Source of the DNA: Actinomadura sp. DC4
GTDB taxonomy: Bacteria > Actinomycetota > Actinomycetes > Streptosporangiales > Streptosporangiaceae
Assembly (NCBI RefSeq): GCF_030406325.1
Contig: NZ_JAUEQY010000010.1
Location: 243,382 to 307,381 of the forward strand
DNA: 64,000 nt
Direction of reading: 5' to 3'
Within the stretch, counting starts at the first letter, position 1. Every line of letters begins with the position of its first letter. The notes beneath the pieces are model-generated. The model saw nothing but the letters and a program-made list of their open reading frames with translations, was not told the DNA's origin and made no database searches. Of this stretch, positions 18,073 to 25,971 are shown in pieces. Made by a program: the position numbers and the translations under genes.

Positions 18073-20061
18073 ATGTCTTCCTCTAACACGAGAATGCGGA
18101 GATCCGTTCCCGGAATCATCGCGCTCGCCGCCATCTTGACCCTGTTTCTGGTCGCGCGGCTTCCTTCGGCCTCCGGCTCGGAGCGAGAGCAGATCGCCTC
18201 CCGGTACAAGTTCACCGAGATGCCGATCGCGATGCCTCCCGGCTACCGGCCGGTCCAGACCGTACGGAAGGTGAACCCGGTCTACCACCACATCCGATCC
18301 TGGATCTCCGCGGTCGGCGCGTCGGTCGCGCTCACCGACCTGTGGGGACGGGGCCACGCGGACGCCATGTGCCTGGTGGACACGCGTACCGACCAGGTGG
18401 TGGTGACCTACACGCCGACGGCACCGGCACAGGACCGGTTCACCCCCTTCACCCTGAACGGCGCGCCGCTGCCGATGGACGCGGCGATGGCGCCCATGGG
18501 CTGCACACCGGGTGACTTCAACGGCGACAGCCGGATGGACCTGCTGGTCAACTACTGGGGCCGTACGCCGATCCTGTTCCTCGCCAGGTCGGACGCGAAG
18601 GGGCTGTCGCCCAGCACGTACGTGCCGACCGAGCTGATCGCCAACCAGTCACTCGACGGGCAGTACCACGGCCCCCGGTGGAACACGAACGCGGTCAACG
18701 TCGCCGACTTCGACGGCAGCGGGCACCCGAGCATCCTGGTCGCCAACTACTTCCCCGACTCCGACGTGCTCGACCCGCACGGCCAGAACAACGTCACGAT
18801 GAACACCTCGATGTCCAACGCCAAGAACGGCGGCGGAGCGCACATGATGCGCTGGTTCTCGGGGAGTTCCGGCAAGCACCCCTCGGCCCGTTTCGTGGAG
18901 CAGAAGAGTGCCATCCCGTACAAGGCCTCGACCGGGTGGACGCTGGCGGCCTCCAGCGCCGACCTCACCGGCGACGGGATGCCCGAGCTGTACGTCGCCA
19001 ACGACTTCGGCAAGGACCATCTGCTCTACAACCGGTCCACGCCGGGGCACATCCTGTTCAGCGAGGCCCTCGGCCACCGCGGCCCGACCACGCCCAAGTC
19101 CTTCGTGCTCGGCAAGAGCTCGTTCAAGGGGATGGGCGTCGACTTCGCCGACCTGAACCACAACGGCAGGTTCGACATGATGGTCAGCAACATCACCACG
19201 GCGTGGGGGCTCGAGGAGAGCAACTTCACCTGGATGAACACGGCCAAGGACGCCGCCGACGCGAAGCGCCAGATGGCCGCCGGCGACGCCCCGTTCTCCC
19301 AGAAGGCCCAGGAGATGGGGCTGGCCTGGACCGGCTGGGGCTGGGACGTGAAGGCCGGCGACTTCCGCAACGACGGCAACCTGGAGATCCTCCAGGCCGA
19401 GGGCTTCATCAAGGGCACGATCAACCGCTGGCCGTGGCTGCAGGAACTGGCCATGAGCAACGACCAGATCTACACCAACCCCAAGATGTGGCCCCACGCG
19501 CGGCCCGGTGACGACATCGCCGGTGACCAGCCGATGGCCTTCTACTCCCGGCGTGGTTCGAGCCCGACCGGGACGTACGTCAACGTGACCAAGGAACTCG
19601 GCACGGGCGCGCCCACCCCGACCCGCGGCATCGCCACCGCCGACACCCGGGGCACCGGCGCCCTGGACTTCGCGGTCGCACGCCAGTGGGGCCCGCCGGC
19701 GTTCTTCGCCAACAACACGCCCGGCCGCGGCAACTTCCTGGGCCTCGACCTGTACCGCCCGGTGGCGGGCGCCGAGCCGGGGACGAACCTGCAGGGGACC
19801 GGTTCACCGGCGTACGGCGCGACCGTGCAGATCCGTACGCCTGACGGCCGTACGCAGATCTCCCGGCTCGACGGCGGCGGCGGCCACAGCGGCAAGCGCA
19901 GCTTCGAGGTCAATTTCGGCCTCGGTTCCTACAACGGCCCGGTCAGCGTCCACATCGAGTGGTGCCAGGCGGGCCAGATGCGCGAACAGACCCTCCAGCT
20001 GAACCCGGGCAACCACTCCCTGCTCCTGGACAGCGCGGCCAAGGAGGCCACGACCCGATGA
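18073..20061 (+). CDS. unbV: Enediyne biosynthesis protein UnbV (FG-GAP/ASPIC)
   Basis: A 662-residue exported protein. A signal/anchor segment spans about residues 12-34. At least six FG-GAP/VCBS-like calcium-loop repeats follow (for example D-F-N-G-D-S-R-M-D, D-F-D-G-S-G, D-L-T-G-D-G-M-P, D-L-N-H-N-G-R-F-D, D-F-R-N-D-G-N-L), so a beta-propeller is expected. The C-terminal ASPIC/UnbV domain (about 565-655) includes G-A-T-V-Q-I-R. UnbV proteins are part of the conserved enediyne core set, but their reaction is unknown. The stop overlaps the unbU start (ATGA at 20058-20061), so translation of the two membrane-linked proteins is coupled. Confidence 0.92.
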   Translation: MSSSNTRMRRSVPGIIALAAILTLFLVARLPSASGSEREQIASRYKFTEMPIAMPPGYRPVQTVRKVNPVYHHIRSWISAVGASVALTDLWGRGHADAMCLVDTRTDQVVVTYTPTAPAQDRFTPFTLNGAPLPMDAAMAPMGCTPGDFNGDSRMDLLVNYWGRTPILFLARSDAKGLSPSTYVPTELIANQSLDGQYHGPRWNTNAVNVADFDGSGHPSILVANYFPDSDVLDPHGQNNVTMNTSMSNAKNGGGAHMMRWFSGSSGKHPSARFVEQKSAIPYKASTGWTLAASSADLTGDGMPELYVANDFGKDHLLYNRSTPGHILFSEALGHRGPTTPKSFVLGKSSFKGMGVDFADLNHNGRFDMMVSNITTAWGLEESNFTWMNTAKDAADAKRQMAAGDAPFSQKAQEMGLAWTGWGWDVKAGDFRNDGNLEILQAEGFIKGTINRWPWLQELAMSNDQIYTNPKMWPHARPGDDIAGDQPMAFYSRRGSSPTGTYVNVTKELGTGAPTPTRGIATADTRGTGALDFAVARQWGPPAFFANNTPGRGNFLGLDLYRPVAGAEPGTNLQGTGSPAYGATVQIRTPDGRTQISRLDGGGGHSGKRSFEVNFGLGSYNGPVSVHIEWCQAGQMREQTLQLNPGNHSLLLDSAAKEATTR

Positions 20062-21050
20062 CCACAACCGTCCAACCGGCCAACAGCGCCTCCGCCCCCG
20101 CCTCGCCGGCGGCGAGCGGCACCAAGGCCGCACCCGACAACCGCTACCTGGCGCTGCGGAACTTCGCCATCTCCCTCTCGATCTTCAACATCCTCGGCTA
20201 CACCGTGCTCGGCTTCGAGCAGCCGTGGATCTGGCCGTTCTTCGCCCTCGCGACCGGCTACACCACGGAACTGGTCCTGGAGATGATCGGCGCGTGGGCG
20301 GAGAAGCGCCCACCGCGCTTCCGCGGGAACGGCCCACGGGGCATGTACGAGTTCTTACTCCCGGCGCACATCACGAGCCTGGCGTGCAACATGCTGCTGT
20401 ACGCCAACGACCTGTGGTGGCCGATCGGCTTCGCCGTCGTCGTCGCGGTCGGGCAGAAGCACTTCCTGAAGGCGCCGATCGCCGGACGCTGGCGCCACTT
20501 CATGAACCCCTCCAACCTCGGCATCACGGTGACGCTGCTGACCTTCGGCACGTGGCTCAGCATCGCCCCGCCGTACCAGTTCACCGAGTACGCGAACAGC
20601 TTCTTCCGCATCGGCATCCCCCTGGTGATCGCCACGGCGGGCACGGTCATCAACGCCATGCTCACCAAGCGGGTGATGCTGATCATGGGCTGGATGGGCG
20701 GGTTCTACATCCAGGCGCTGATCCGGCACTGGATCTGGGACATCTCCCTGTTCACGGCATTCGGCGTGATGAGCGGTGTCGCCTTCGTGCTGTTCACGAA
20801 CTACATGGTCACGGATCCGGGTACGACGCCGTCGAAGGGCCGGGCGCAGTTCATGTTCGGCAGCGGGATCGCGGCGACGTACGGGGTGCTGATGGCGTTC
20901 AACGTCGTGTACACGCTGTTCTACGCGACCTCGATCGTCTGCGCCCTCCGCGGGCTCGGCTGGTGGGTGGCGCACCTACGCCGCCGGCGCCGTGAGCGGG
21001 CGGCCGGCGAGGTCGCGGTCCCCGGCAGGACGCAGAGCATCCCGGCATAG
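20058..21050 (+). CDS. unbU: Enediyne biosynthesis membrane protein UnbU
   Basis: A 330-residue integral membrane protein with about eight to nine hydrophobic segments and a basic C-terminal tail (R-R-R-R-R-E-R). It resembles UnbU and, more distantly, the NqrB/RnfD family of flavin-carrying electron-transport subunits, so a redox role with UnbV at the membrane is possible. The motif G-T-T-P-S-K-G near residue 255 is reminiscent of the flavin attachment region of RnfD/NqrB, where a Thr carries FMN; this is an inference. Start ATG 20058 overlaps the unbV stop. A TTA codon lies at 20355. Confidence 0.9.
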   Translation: MTTTVQPANSASAPASPAASGTKAAPDNRYLALRNFAISLSIFNILGYTVLGFEQPWIWPFFALATGYTTELVLEMIGAWAEKRPPRFRGNGPRGMYEFLLPAHITSLACNMLLYANDLWWPIGFAVVVAVGQKHFLKAPIAGRWRHFMNPSNLGITVTLLTFGTWLSIAPPYQFTEYANSFFRIGIPLVIATAGTVINAMLTKRVMLIMGWMGGFYIQALIRHWIWDISLFTAFGVMSGVAFVLFTNYMVTDPGTTPSKGRAQFMFGSGIAATYGVLMAFNVVYTLFYATSIVCALRGLGWWVAHLRRRRRERAAGEVAVPGRTQSIPA

Positions 21051-21094
21051 CCCGATCCCCGGGCCGGTGACCGCCGGTCCGGGGCACGGCCCCC

Positions 21095-21132
21095 GGCCGT
21101 GGGGGCGAGGACCTGTCCTCGCCCCCACGGCC
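21095..21132 (+). terminator. Terminator of the unb operon
   Basis: A perfect 18-bp GC-rich stem (21095-21112 with 21115-21132) is followed by TTT. It closes the unbL-unbV-unbU transcript. Confidence 0.8.
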
Positions 21133-21155
21133 TTTCCCGTCGCCCTGGCGAGTGC

Positions 21156-21204
21156 ACGACGACGCCCGTGGGAGTCCCTGTCGGGGTCCCACGGGCGTCG
21201 TCGT
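21156..21204. terminator. Second hairpin, terminator of the AraC-type gene
   Basis: A perfect 18-bp stem (21156-21173 with 21187-21204) with a short nested CCC/GGG pairing lies eight bases from the 3' end of the minus-strand AraC gene. With the previous hairpin it gives each convergent transcript its own terminator. Confidence 0.72.
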
Positions 21205-21211
21205 CCGTCGG

Positions 21212-22117
21212 TCAGCCGGCCTGCTTGCTCAGGGCCATTTCGCGTACGTCCAAGAGGGCGAGCAGGATCGGCGGGTCGAGGATGCGCATCGGTCTCAGCT
21301 GGAGATTGACGCGTTTGAGGCTGGTCTCCGACCGCACCGCGATGGGGCCGTTGGCGCCCACCACCAGCGACTGCCGGTCCGCGTCGAAGCCGGCCACGTG
21401 CTCCTGGCCCGGAGCGACCGCGTGTGCCAGCAGGTGCCATGTGCCCGGCGGGATGTCCGCCAGCTCGTACGGGCCGGGGGTCCGCAGCACCGTGCACTTG
21501 ACCGGGAAACCCTGGGGGATCCAGTCGGGGAACAGCCCCACGAAGACGGTCCCCACCGGGTTGTCCGGCGGGGACTTGATCTCGCCTCTGAGCGTGGTCG
21601 ACCGCAGGCCGCGCCGGCGGTCGTCCGTGGCGATGTCCTTCGTGTAGCCGCCGAACCGGCGGTACTGCGTGGGCGAAAGGCCGACGGACTCCTTGAATCG
21701 CGTACTGAAGGTCCCCACGCTGTTGTAGCCGACCTGGAACGTGATGTCCGCGACGCTGAGCGAAGTCGTCAGCAGCAGCCGCTTGGCCTCCTGAAGCCGC
21801 ATCGCCGACAGGAAACGTCCCGGCGAGACTCCGGTCACCCGCTGGAAGACCCGGCTGAAGTGAAACTTGCTGAACCTCGCCGCTCGAGCCATGTCATCGA
21901 CCGTGAGCTGTTCACTGAGATTCTGTCTCATCGTATCGATCACGCGTATGACGGCCCGTTCCAGCCCCTCGTCGATGGGCTCTCGTGCGTCTTGGTCCCA
22001 ACGCGGACGCGTCATTTCCTGTCGCGTCTTCACCACAGCCACTCCTGTTCGCCGATCGGTCGACTCAACGGATGCCGAAGAGCCCGGATTCACGGCCGCG
22101 TCCTTGACTGCGGCCAT
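21212..22117 (-). CDS. AraC-family transcriptional regulator
   Basis: A 301-residue regulator. The double helix-turn-helix AraC domain is near the N-terminus (about residues 52-155), with A-R-A-A-R-F-S-K-F-H-F-S-R-V-F in the first unit and G-Y-N-S-V-G-T-F-S-T-R-F-K in the second. A C-terminal domain of about 140 residues follows, which could bind a ligand. This order is the reverse of canonical AraC. ATG 22117 was chosen, with GAGG 13 bases upstream; frames extend to 22279 without a ribosome site. It faces the large control region shared with the nucleotidyltransferase and probably regulates the cluster, as AraC-type SgcR2 does for C-1027. Confidence 0.85.
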   Translation of the reverse strand: MAAVKDAAVNPGSSASVESTDRRTGVAVVKTRQEMTRPRWDQDAREPIDEGLERAVIRVIDTMRQNLSEQLTVDDMARAARFSKFHFSRVFQRVTGVSPGRFLSAMRLQEAKRLLLTTSLSVADITFQVGYNSVGTFSTRFKESVGLSPTQYRRFGGYTKDIATDDRRRGLRSTTLRGEIKSPPDNPVGTVFVGLFPDWIPQGFPVKCTVLRTPGPYELADIPPGTWHLLAHAVAPGQEHVAGFDADRQSLVVGANGPIAVRSETSLKRVNLQLRPMRILDPPILLALLDVREMALSKQAG

Positions 22118-22478
22118 ATCAAGCACTCGTTCCTCAGAGTAATAAGAAATCGGACAAATATACATAGAGGTAAGTGAACGTTTTTGACCGCCGGCGATCA
22201 TTCTGTGTTGCGAATAAACGGCCTGCAGGTAAATGTTTAGGGCGCCAATATCTAGCCATTTCGCGGCGTTCGCGGGCATGGCGGGGAAGGCGTCGGAAAG
22301 GGAGGGGTGGCGGAGGTGGCGCCGCTGGTCCGGGTGGAGGACTCGGCGTGACCTGACGTGCCGGTGTATCGGCGACCGGCTGGTGGAGCTAGCCTCTCAC
22401 CGCCCCGGGGGGCGCCCGGCGGGACCGGATCCGGCCGCGGTAAACGGCGTGCGGCGGTCCGGCTCCGTCGGTTTCCGC

Positions 22479-22507
22479 GTTCGAGTGCGGAGAATCCGCG
22501 TTCGAAC
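22479..22507. promoter_or_regulatory. StrR-type regulator binding box
   Basis: GTTCGAGTG-N11-CGTTCGAAC matches the published StrR/NovG consensus (GTTCGActG-N11-CaGTCGAAC) with exact spacing, one left-arm and two right-arm mismatches. A StrR-family regulator is encoded at 35147-36163. Confidence 0.65.
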
Positions 22508-22580
22508 GCAGAGGCGCGCCGGCGGTCGTGTCGGCGGCAGCGGTGAGCGTCGTCTGATCGACAGGTCGGGGAGCCGGGAG

Positions 22581-22599
22581 AGTGAACGTATCGTTCACT
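22581..22599. promoter_or_regulatory. 19-bp palindromic operator candidate
   Basis: AGTGAACG-TAT-CGTTCACT is a perfect inverted repeat with 8-bp arms, typical in size for a TetR- or GntR-type operator. No matching regulator is assigned. Confidence 0.5.
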
Positions 22600-22692
22600 T
22601 TATCCGCGACAGCCGGTGCTTTCTCGATGACCTTCGAGAGCGCCGGCCGGGGAATGGCTCCGCGATGCACTGCTGCCGCTACCTCACAATCC

Positions 22693-22715
22693 GTAATATC
22701 ACAGTGTAATATCAC
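22693..22715. repeat. Tandem direct repeat GTAATATCAC
   Basis: Two exact copies of GTAATATCAC (22693-22702 and 22706-22715) start 13 bases apart. Direct repeats are the usual site form for AraC-type activators, and an AraC gene starts about 580 bp away. Confidence 0.45.
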
Positions 22716-22862
22716 GCTCGGTGAATGGATTGTGCGGCCTTCCTCCGCTGGAGGCGGGCAGTGCAATCCAGCCCGGATCCGGGCCGAACAATGTGATTCC
22801 CATAAGATACATCGCTCTCGGCGATGCACAAGGATCGATTTTCTTAATATCAGAGTTATCTA

Positions 22863-22880
22863 TTGCTGCACGTGCAGCAA
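22863..22880. promoter_or_regulatory. 18-bp perfect palindrome
   Basis: TTGCTGCACGTGCAGCAA is an uninterrupted perfect palindrome centred in AT-rich DNA upstream of the nucleotidyltransferase. It looks like a dimeric regulator site with a CACGTG core. Confidence 0.5.
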
Positions 22881-23251
22881 ATGCCTGGGACGGCGCAGAG
22901 TTAGATTACGCTTACTCCCCTTGACAGGCAGATCGAACCGCAGGTTGTGGCGCGATCCGCCTCCTCGCGGGTACGGTCCGGCGGCTCCGCCGACGTCACG
23001 TGTGCCCACCGAGACGGGTTCCGGGTGTAGTTATCCACGGCTTGTGGACATCCGTTGGAGCGAGCCGCGGTGCCTGTCGGCCGGGTTGAACACCCGCGCC
23101 CATCCCCGTCCCACGTGGCAATCAGCGAGATGCGCCGCGCTCCGGCCGCGTCTGACGATGGGCATCGTGGACGGCCGCCGGGGTGTGCGGTGCGCGTGCC
23201 GGCGGAACACGGCCAGGGCGCGCTTTCATCACCATTAAGGAGAAGTTCGTC

Positions 23252-24319
23252 GTGAAGGCTCTGGTGCTGTCAGGTGGGTCGGCGGTTCGTTTCCGCCCGA
23301 TCAGCTGGTCCATGCCGAAACAGCTCATTCCGGTTGCGAACAAACCGGTTCTCGAACACGTTCTGCGCAATGTCACCGAGATCGGGGTGACCGAGATCGG
23401 CATGGTCGTCGGCGACTGGGCGGAGGAGATCGCCGAGGTGATCGGCGATGGTTCGCGCTTCGGCGCACGCATCACCTACCTGCGGCAGGACCAGCCGCTG
23501 GGGCTGGCGCACGCGGTGCGGATGGCCCAGGAGTTCCTCGGTGGCGACGACTTCGTGCTCCACCTCGGCGACAACGTCCTGCAGGACGGCTACGCCGACA
23601 TCGCGGAGGAGTTCCGAGCGCGGCGCCCGGCCTCGCAGATCGTCGTGCAGAAGGTGACGGATCCGCGCGCCTACGGCGTCGCCGAGGTGAACGCGGACGG
23701 CACCGTCCAGCGGCTGGTGGAGAAGCCGAGCGAGCCGCGCAGCGACCTCGCGGTCGTCGGCGTGTACTTCTTCACCGCGGCCATCCACGAGGCGGTGGCC
23801 GCCATCGAGCCCAGCGCACGGGGCGAGCTGGAGATCACCGACGCGATCCAGTGGCTGCTCGGCAACGGCGCGGAGGTCAGGGCGCGCGAGTACGCGGGCT
23901 TCTGGAAGGACGCGGGCCAGGTGGACGACGCGCTGGAGTGCAACCGCCGGCTGCTGAGCGACCTGCGTCCCTCGGTCGCGGGCGAGGTCGACGAGGCGAG
24001 CGACCTGCGCGGGCGCGTCGTCATCGAACCGGGCGCCCGCATCGTGCGCTCGCGGGTGGTCGGGCCGGCGATCGTCGGCCCGGACACCCTGGTCGAGGAC
24101 AGCAACATCGGGCCGAACGTCGCGATCGGCCCCGGCTGCGTGATCCGTACGACCCGTCTGGCCGACTCGATCGTCCTGGCCGGCGCGTCCATCTCGGGCG
24201 CTCCCGGCCTGCGCGAGTCCATCATCGGCCGGTCGGCCACGATCGGGCCGAGCGTCGACGGCGAGGTCCACCATCGCCTGGTGGTCGGCGACCACGCTCG
24301 CATCGAGATCGCCGCCTGA
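23252..24319 (+). CDS. Glucose-1-phosphate nucleotidyltransferase (RmlA/StrD long form)
   Basis: A 355-residue nucleotidyltransferase that would activate a sugar-1-phosphate with UTP or dTTP. The N-terminal Rossmann domain has Lys23 in P-K-Q-L, and L-G-D-N near residue 108. A C-terminal left-handed beta-helix with hexapeptide-like repeats follows (from about 250). GTG 23252 has AAGGAG nine bases upstream. The nucleotide-binding loop is odd: the usual G-G-x-G-T-R-L reads G-G-S-A-V-R-F (residues 8-14), losing Gly and Thr while keeping Arg13. It stands alone, 18 kb from the sugar operon, but would supply its first step. Confidence 0.83.
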   Translation: MKALVLSGGSAVRFRPISWSMPKQLIPVANKPVLEHVLRNVTEIGVTEIGMVVGDWAEEIAEVIGDGSRFGARITYLRQDQPLGLAHAVRMAQEFLGGDDFVLHLGDNVLQDGYADIAEEFRARRPASQIVVQKVTDPRAYGVAEVNADGTVQRLVEKPSEPRSDLAVVGVYFFTAAIHEAVAAIEPSARGELEITDAIQWLLGNGAEVRAREYAGFWKDAGQVDDALECNRRLLSDLRPSVAGEVDEASDLRGRVVIEPGARIVRSRVVGPAIVGPDTLVEDSNIGPNVAIGPGCVIRTTRLADSIVLAGASISGAPGLRESIIGRSATIGPSVDGEVHHRLVVGDHARIEIAA

Positions 24320-24523
24320 CCGCGTGCCGTACGGTCCGGGCCCTGATCCCGGCCGCGGGGGATCACCTGCGGAGCGGGATGGGCGCCGCCGCCGGCCCGA
24401 CCCCCGTCGCCCACCCGCTCCTGGTGGCCCGTCGGCGAGGGGCCGCGCGGCCGGCGCGCGGAGCGGGGGATGGCGGGCGGCGCGGACGGAACGTCGGGAG
24501 GAGGCCGGCCGGAGCGGTCGTGC

Positions 24524-25285
24524 TCAGCGAGACCTCGGGTGTGCCGCGTGCGTACCGGGCGGGTGGTCGTCGTTCTCCGGGACCTCCTCCAGCAGCGCGA
24601 CGAGGTCGCCCGGGGCCGACACCATCGGCCACAGGCCGGTGTCGAGGTAGCGGAACGTCCACTCCGGCGCCGAGCGCATCCGCTCGACGTCGTCCGCCAG
24701 CCGCTCGTCGAAGTGCTCGAGCCGGCACACGACGTAGGTCGCCCGCTGGTTCTCCAGCGGATGCGCCAGGCGTACGGGATCGGTCAGCGGCCGGCCCGGG
24801 TGGTCGACGAAACGGTCCACCAGCCAGCGCGCCTGCTCGGGGCTCAGCCCCTGCCCCTCGCTCACCGCCGCCGCGTCGGGGACCGGCCACCGGCCGTGGT
24901 TCTCCGCGATGGCGCGAAGCTCGTCCGTGCGGAGTGGCGCGGCAAAGGCGTCAAGGGTCGAGCTTCCGTCATGCGGCAGGAACGCCTCGACGTACACGAC
25001 GTGCGTCACGCGATCGGGGGCGCGATCGGCGACCACGCCCGCGACAACGCCCGAGGTGCCGTGTCCCACCAGGATGACATCGTGCAAGTCGTGTTCGGCA
25101 ATCGATGAAAGAACGTCGTCGACGTGCGTGTCCAAGCCTATGAGCGACCTATCGCCGTCGTCTCCACCCAATCCTGACAACGTGACAACGTGAACGTCAT
25201 GGCCGTGTTCGCGTAGTGGCCGGACCACCGGTTCCCAAACCCAGCCGCCCATCCAGGCGCCGGGAATCAACACGAACGTCTTCAC
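24524..25285 (-). CDS. Alpha/beta-hydrolase-fold protein lacking Ser and His
   Basis: A 253-residue protein of the common actinomycete alpha/beta hydrolase family that begins F-V-L-V-H-G-A-W. Here the oxyanion region reads I-P-G-A-W. The nucleophile elbow G-H-S-Y-G-G is replaced by G-H-G-T-S-G (Gly76 for Ser), and the base motif T-G-H by T-G-L (Leu218 for His). It is otherwise full length with no frameshift, so it is probably a folded pseudoenzyme or a binding or cyclisation protein rather than a decaying gene. GTG 25285 has GGAGG ten bases upstream. It lies between the nucleotidyltransferase and PKSE operons on the opposite strand. Confidence 0.75.
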   Translation of the reverse strand: MKTFVLIPGAWMGGWVWEPVVRPLREHGHDVHVVTLSGLGGDDGDRSLIGLDTHVDDVLSSIAEHDLHDVILVGHGTSGVVAGVVADRAPDRVTHVVYVEAFLPHDGSSTLDAFAAPLRTDELRAIAENHGRWPVPDAAAVSEGQGLSPEQARWLVDRFVDHPGRPLTDPVRLAHPLENQRATYVVCRLEHFDERLADDVERMRSAPEWTFRYLDTGLWPMVSAPGDLVALLEEVPENDDHPPGTHAAHPRSR

Positions 25286-25971
25286 CGTGGCCCAACCTCC
25301 TTCATCAAGGGTTTGCCGCGTAAGGCTACTCCGGGACGAACATGCTGAATGGGCTTTCTGACAAAACGCGCATTACATGGAACGGTGGGCCTGGCCCGGG
25401 ACATGACGATCGGCCGAGGTCGAAATGGTGAACCGTCCGGCCGCCCGGAGTCGCCGCCGAGACGGCATGCCTGTGAGCAGCGGCTTCGTGTCAGTCCGTG
25501 AGCAGACGCGGCTGGGCCGCCGGAACGCCGGCCGGGCGGCGTGTTCACCCTGGTCATTACGGAAACGGTAAGGACCGGAGAGATTTCAGCAATTTACAAG
25601 AAGACGTCCGGCGGTGTTATCGGCATCATCACGCGTAGCCGCCGCGGGCCCGCCCGTCTCCGCGCAATCGGAGAGATGCACCTCCGGGCCGATGTGGCGG
25701 AACATGAGGGCACGTCCTGGAGAGGACGTTCAACCGAGCAACGGCGCGGCCGTCGAGCCCACGGCAACGGCCCGCCTGCAGAACTCTTTTCGCGGGGGCA
25801 GCAGCGGCCGGTGGCGAGCAATCGCCACCGGCCGCTGTGAATATACGCGGTTCATTTCGCGCCGTGTCCGGTGTCGCACGCTGGGAGTGGGCGTCATCAC
25901 CACGGATCCGCATAGATTGCACGAGAGTGCGCCAGATTTGCGGCGTATCTCGGTAAGCCGAGGAGGACACA
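25286..25971. promoter_or_regulatory. Intergenic region ahead of the PKSE operon
   Basis: This 686-bp stretch separates the hydrolase-like gene (minus) from the second unbL (plus). The open frames in it lack codon bias and homology. It is AT-richer around 25541-25625 and 25838-25970 and should contain the promoters of both transcripts. A strong hairpin lies at 25802-25837, and AGGAGG at 25961-25966 is the ribosome site for the TTG start at 25972. Confidence 0.5.
25802..25837. promoter_or_regulatory. 16-bp hairpin with GCAA tetraloop in the PKSE leader
   Basis: A perfect 16-bp stem (25802-25817 with 25822-25837) closes on a GCAA loop, a GNRA-class tetraloop. It lies 134 bases before unbL copy 2 and lacks a following T tract on the plus strand, so it may be an RNA-stability or attenuator element rather than a simple terminator. 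Confidence 0.55.

Larger units (their letters stand above)
22118..23251. promoter_or_regulatory. 1.1-kb intergenic control region
   Basis: No convincing gene is found between the divergent AraC-type and nucleotidyltransferase genes. The frames present have poor codon bias and no homology I recognise. Base composition drops sharply, especially 22670-22920. It contains a StrR-type box, two perfect palindromes and a tandem direct repeat (listed separately), and AAGGAG at 23237-23242 is the ribosome site of the next gene. It looks like the main control hub of the cluster. Confidence 0.6.

Noticed and set aside
22582..23238. A 218-residue frame in the control region
   Set aside because: It crosses the AT-rich promoter part and two operator-like palindromes, and has no homology or ribosome site.
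25719..25755. GTTCAACCG followed by CCGTCGAGC as a second StrR box
   Set aside because: Spacing is 13 instead of 11 and the right arm has two mismatches.
25541..25840. A 99-residue plus-strand frame in the PKSE leader region
   Set aside because: No ribosome site, poor codon bias, no recognisable family, and it runs through the strong hairpin at 25802-25837.
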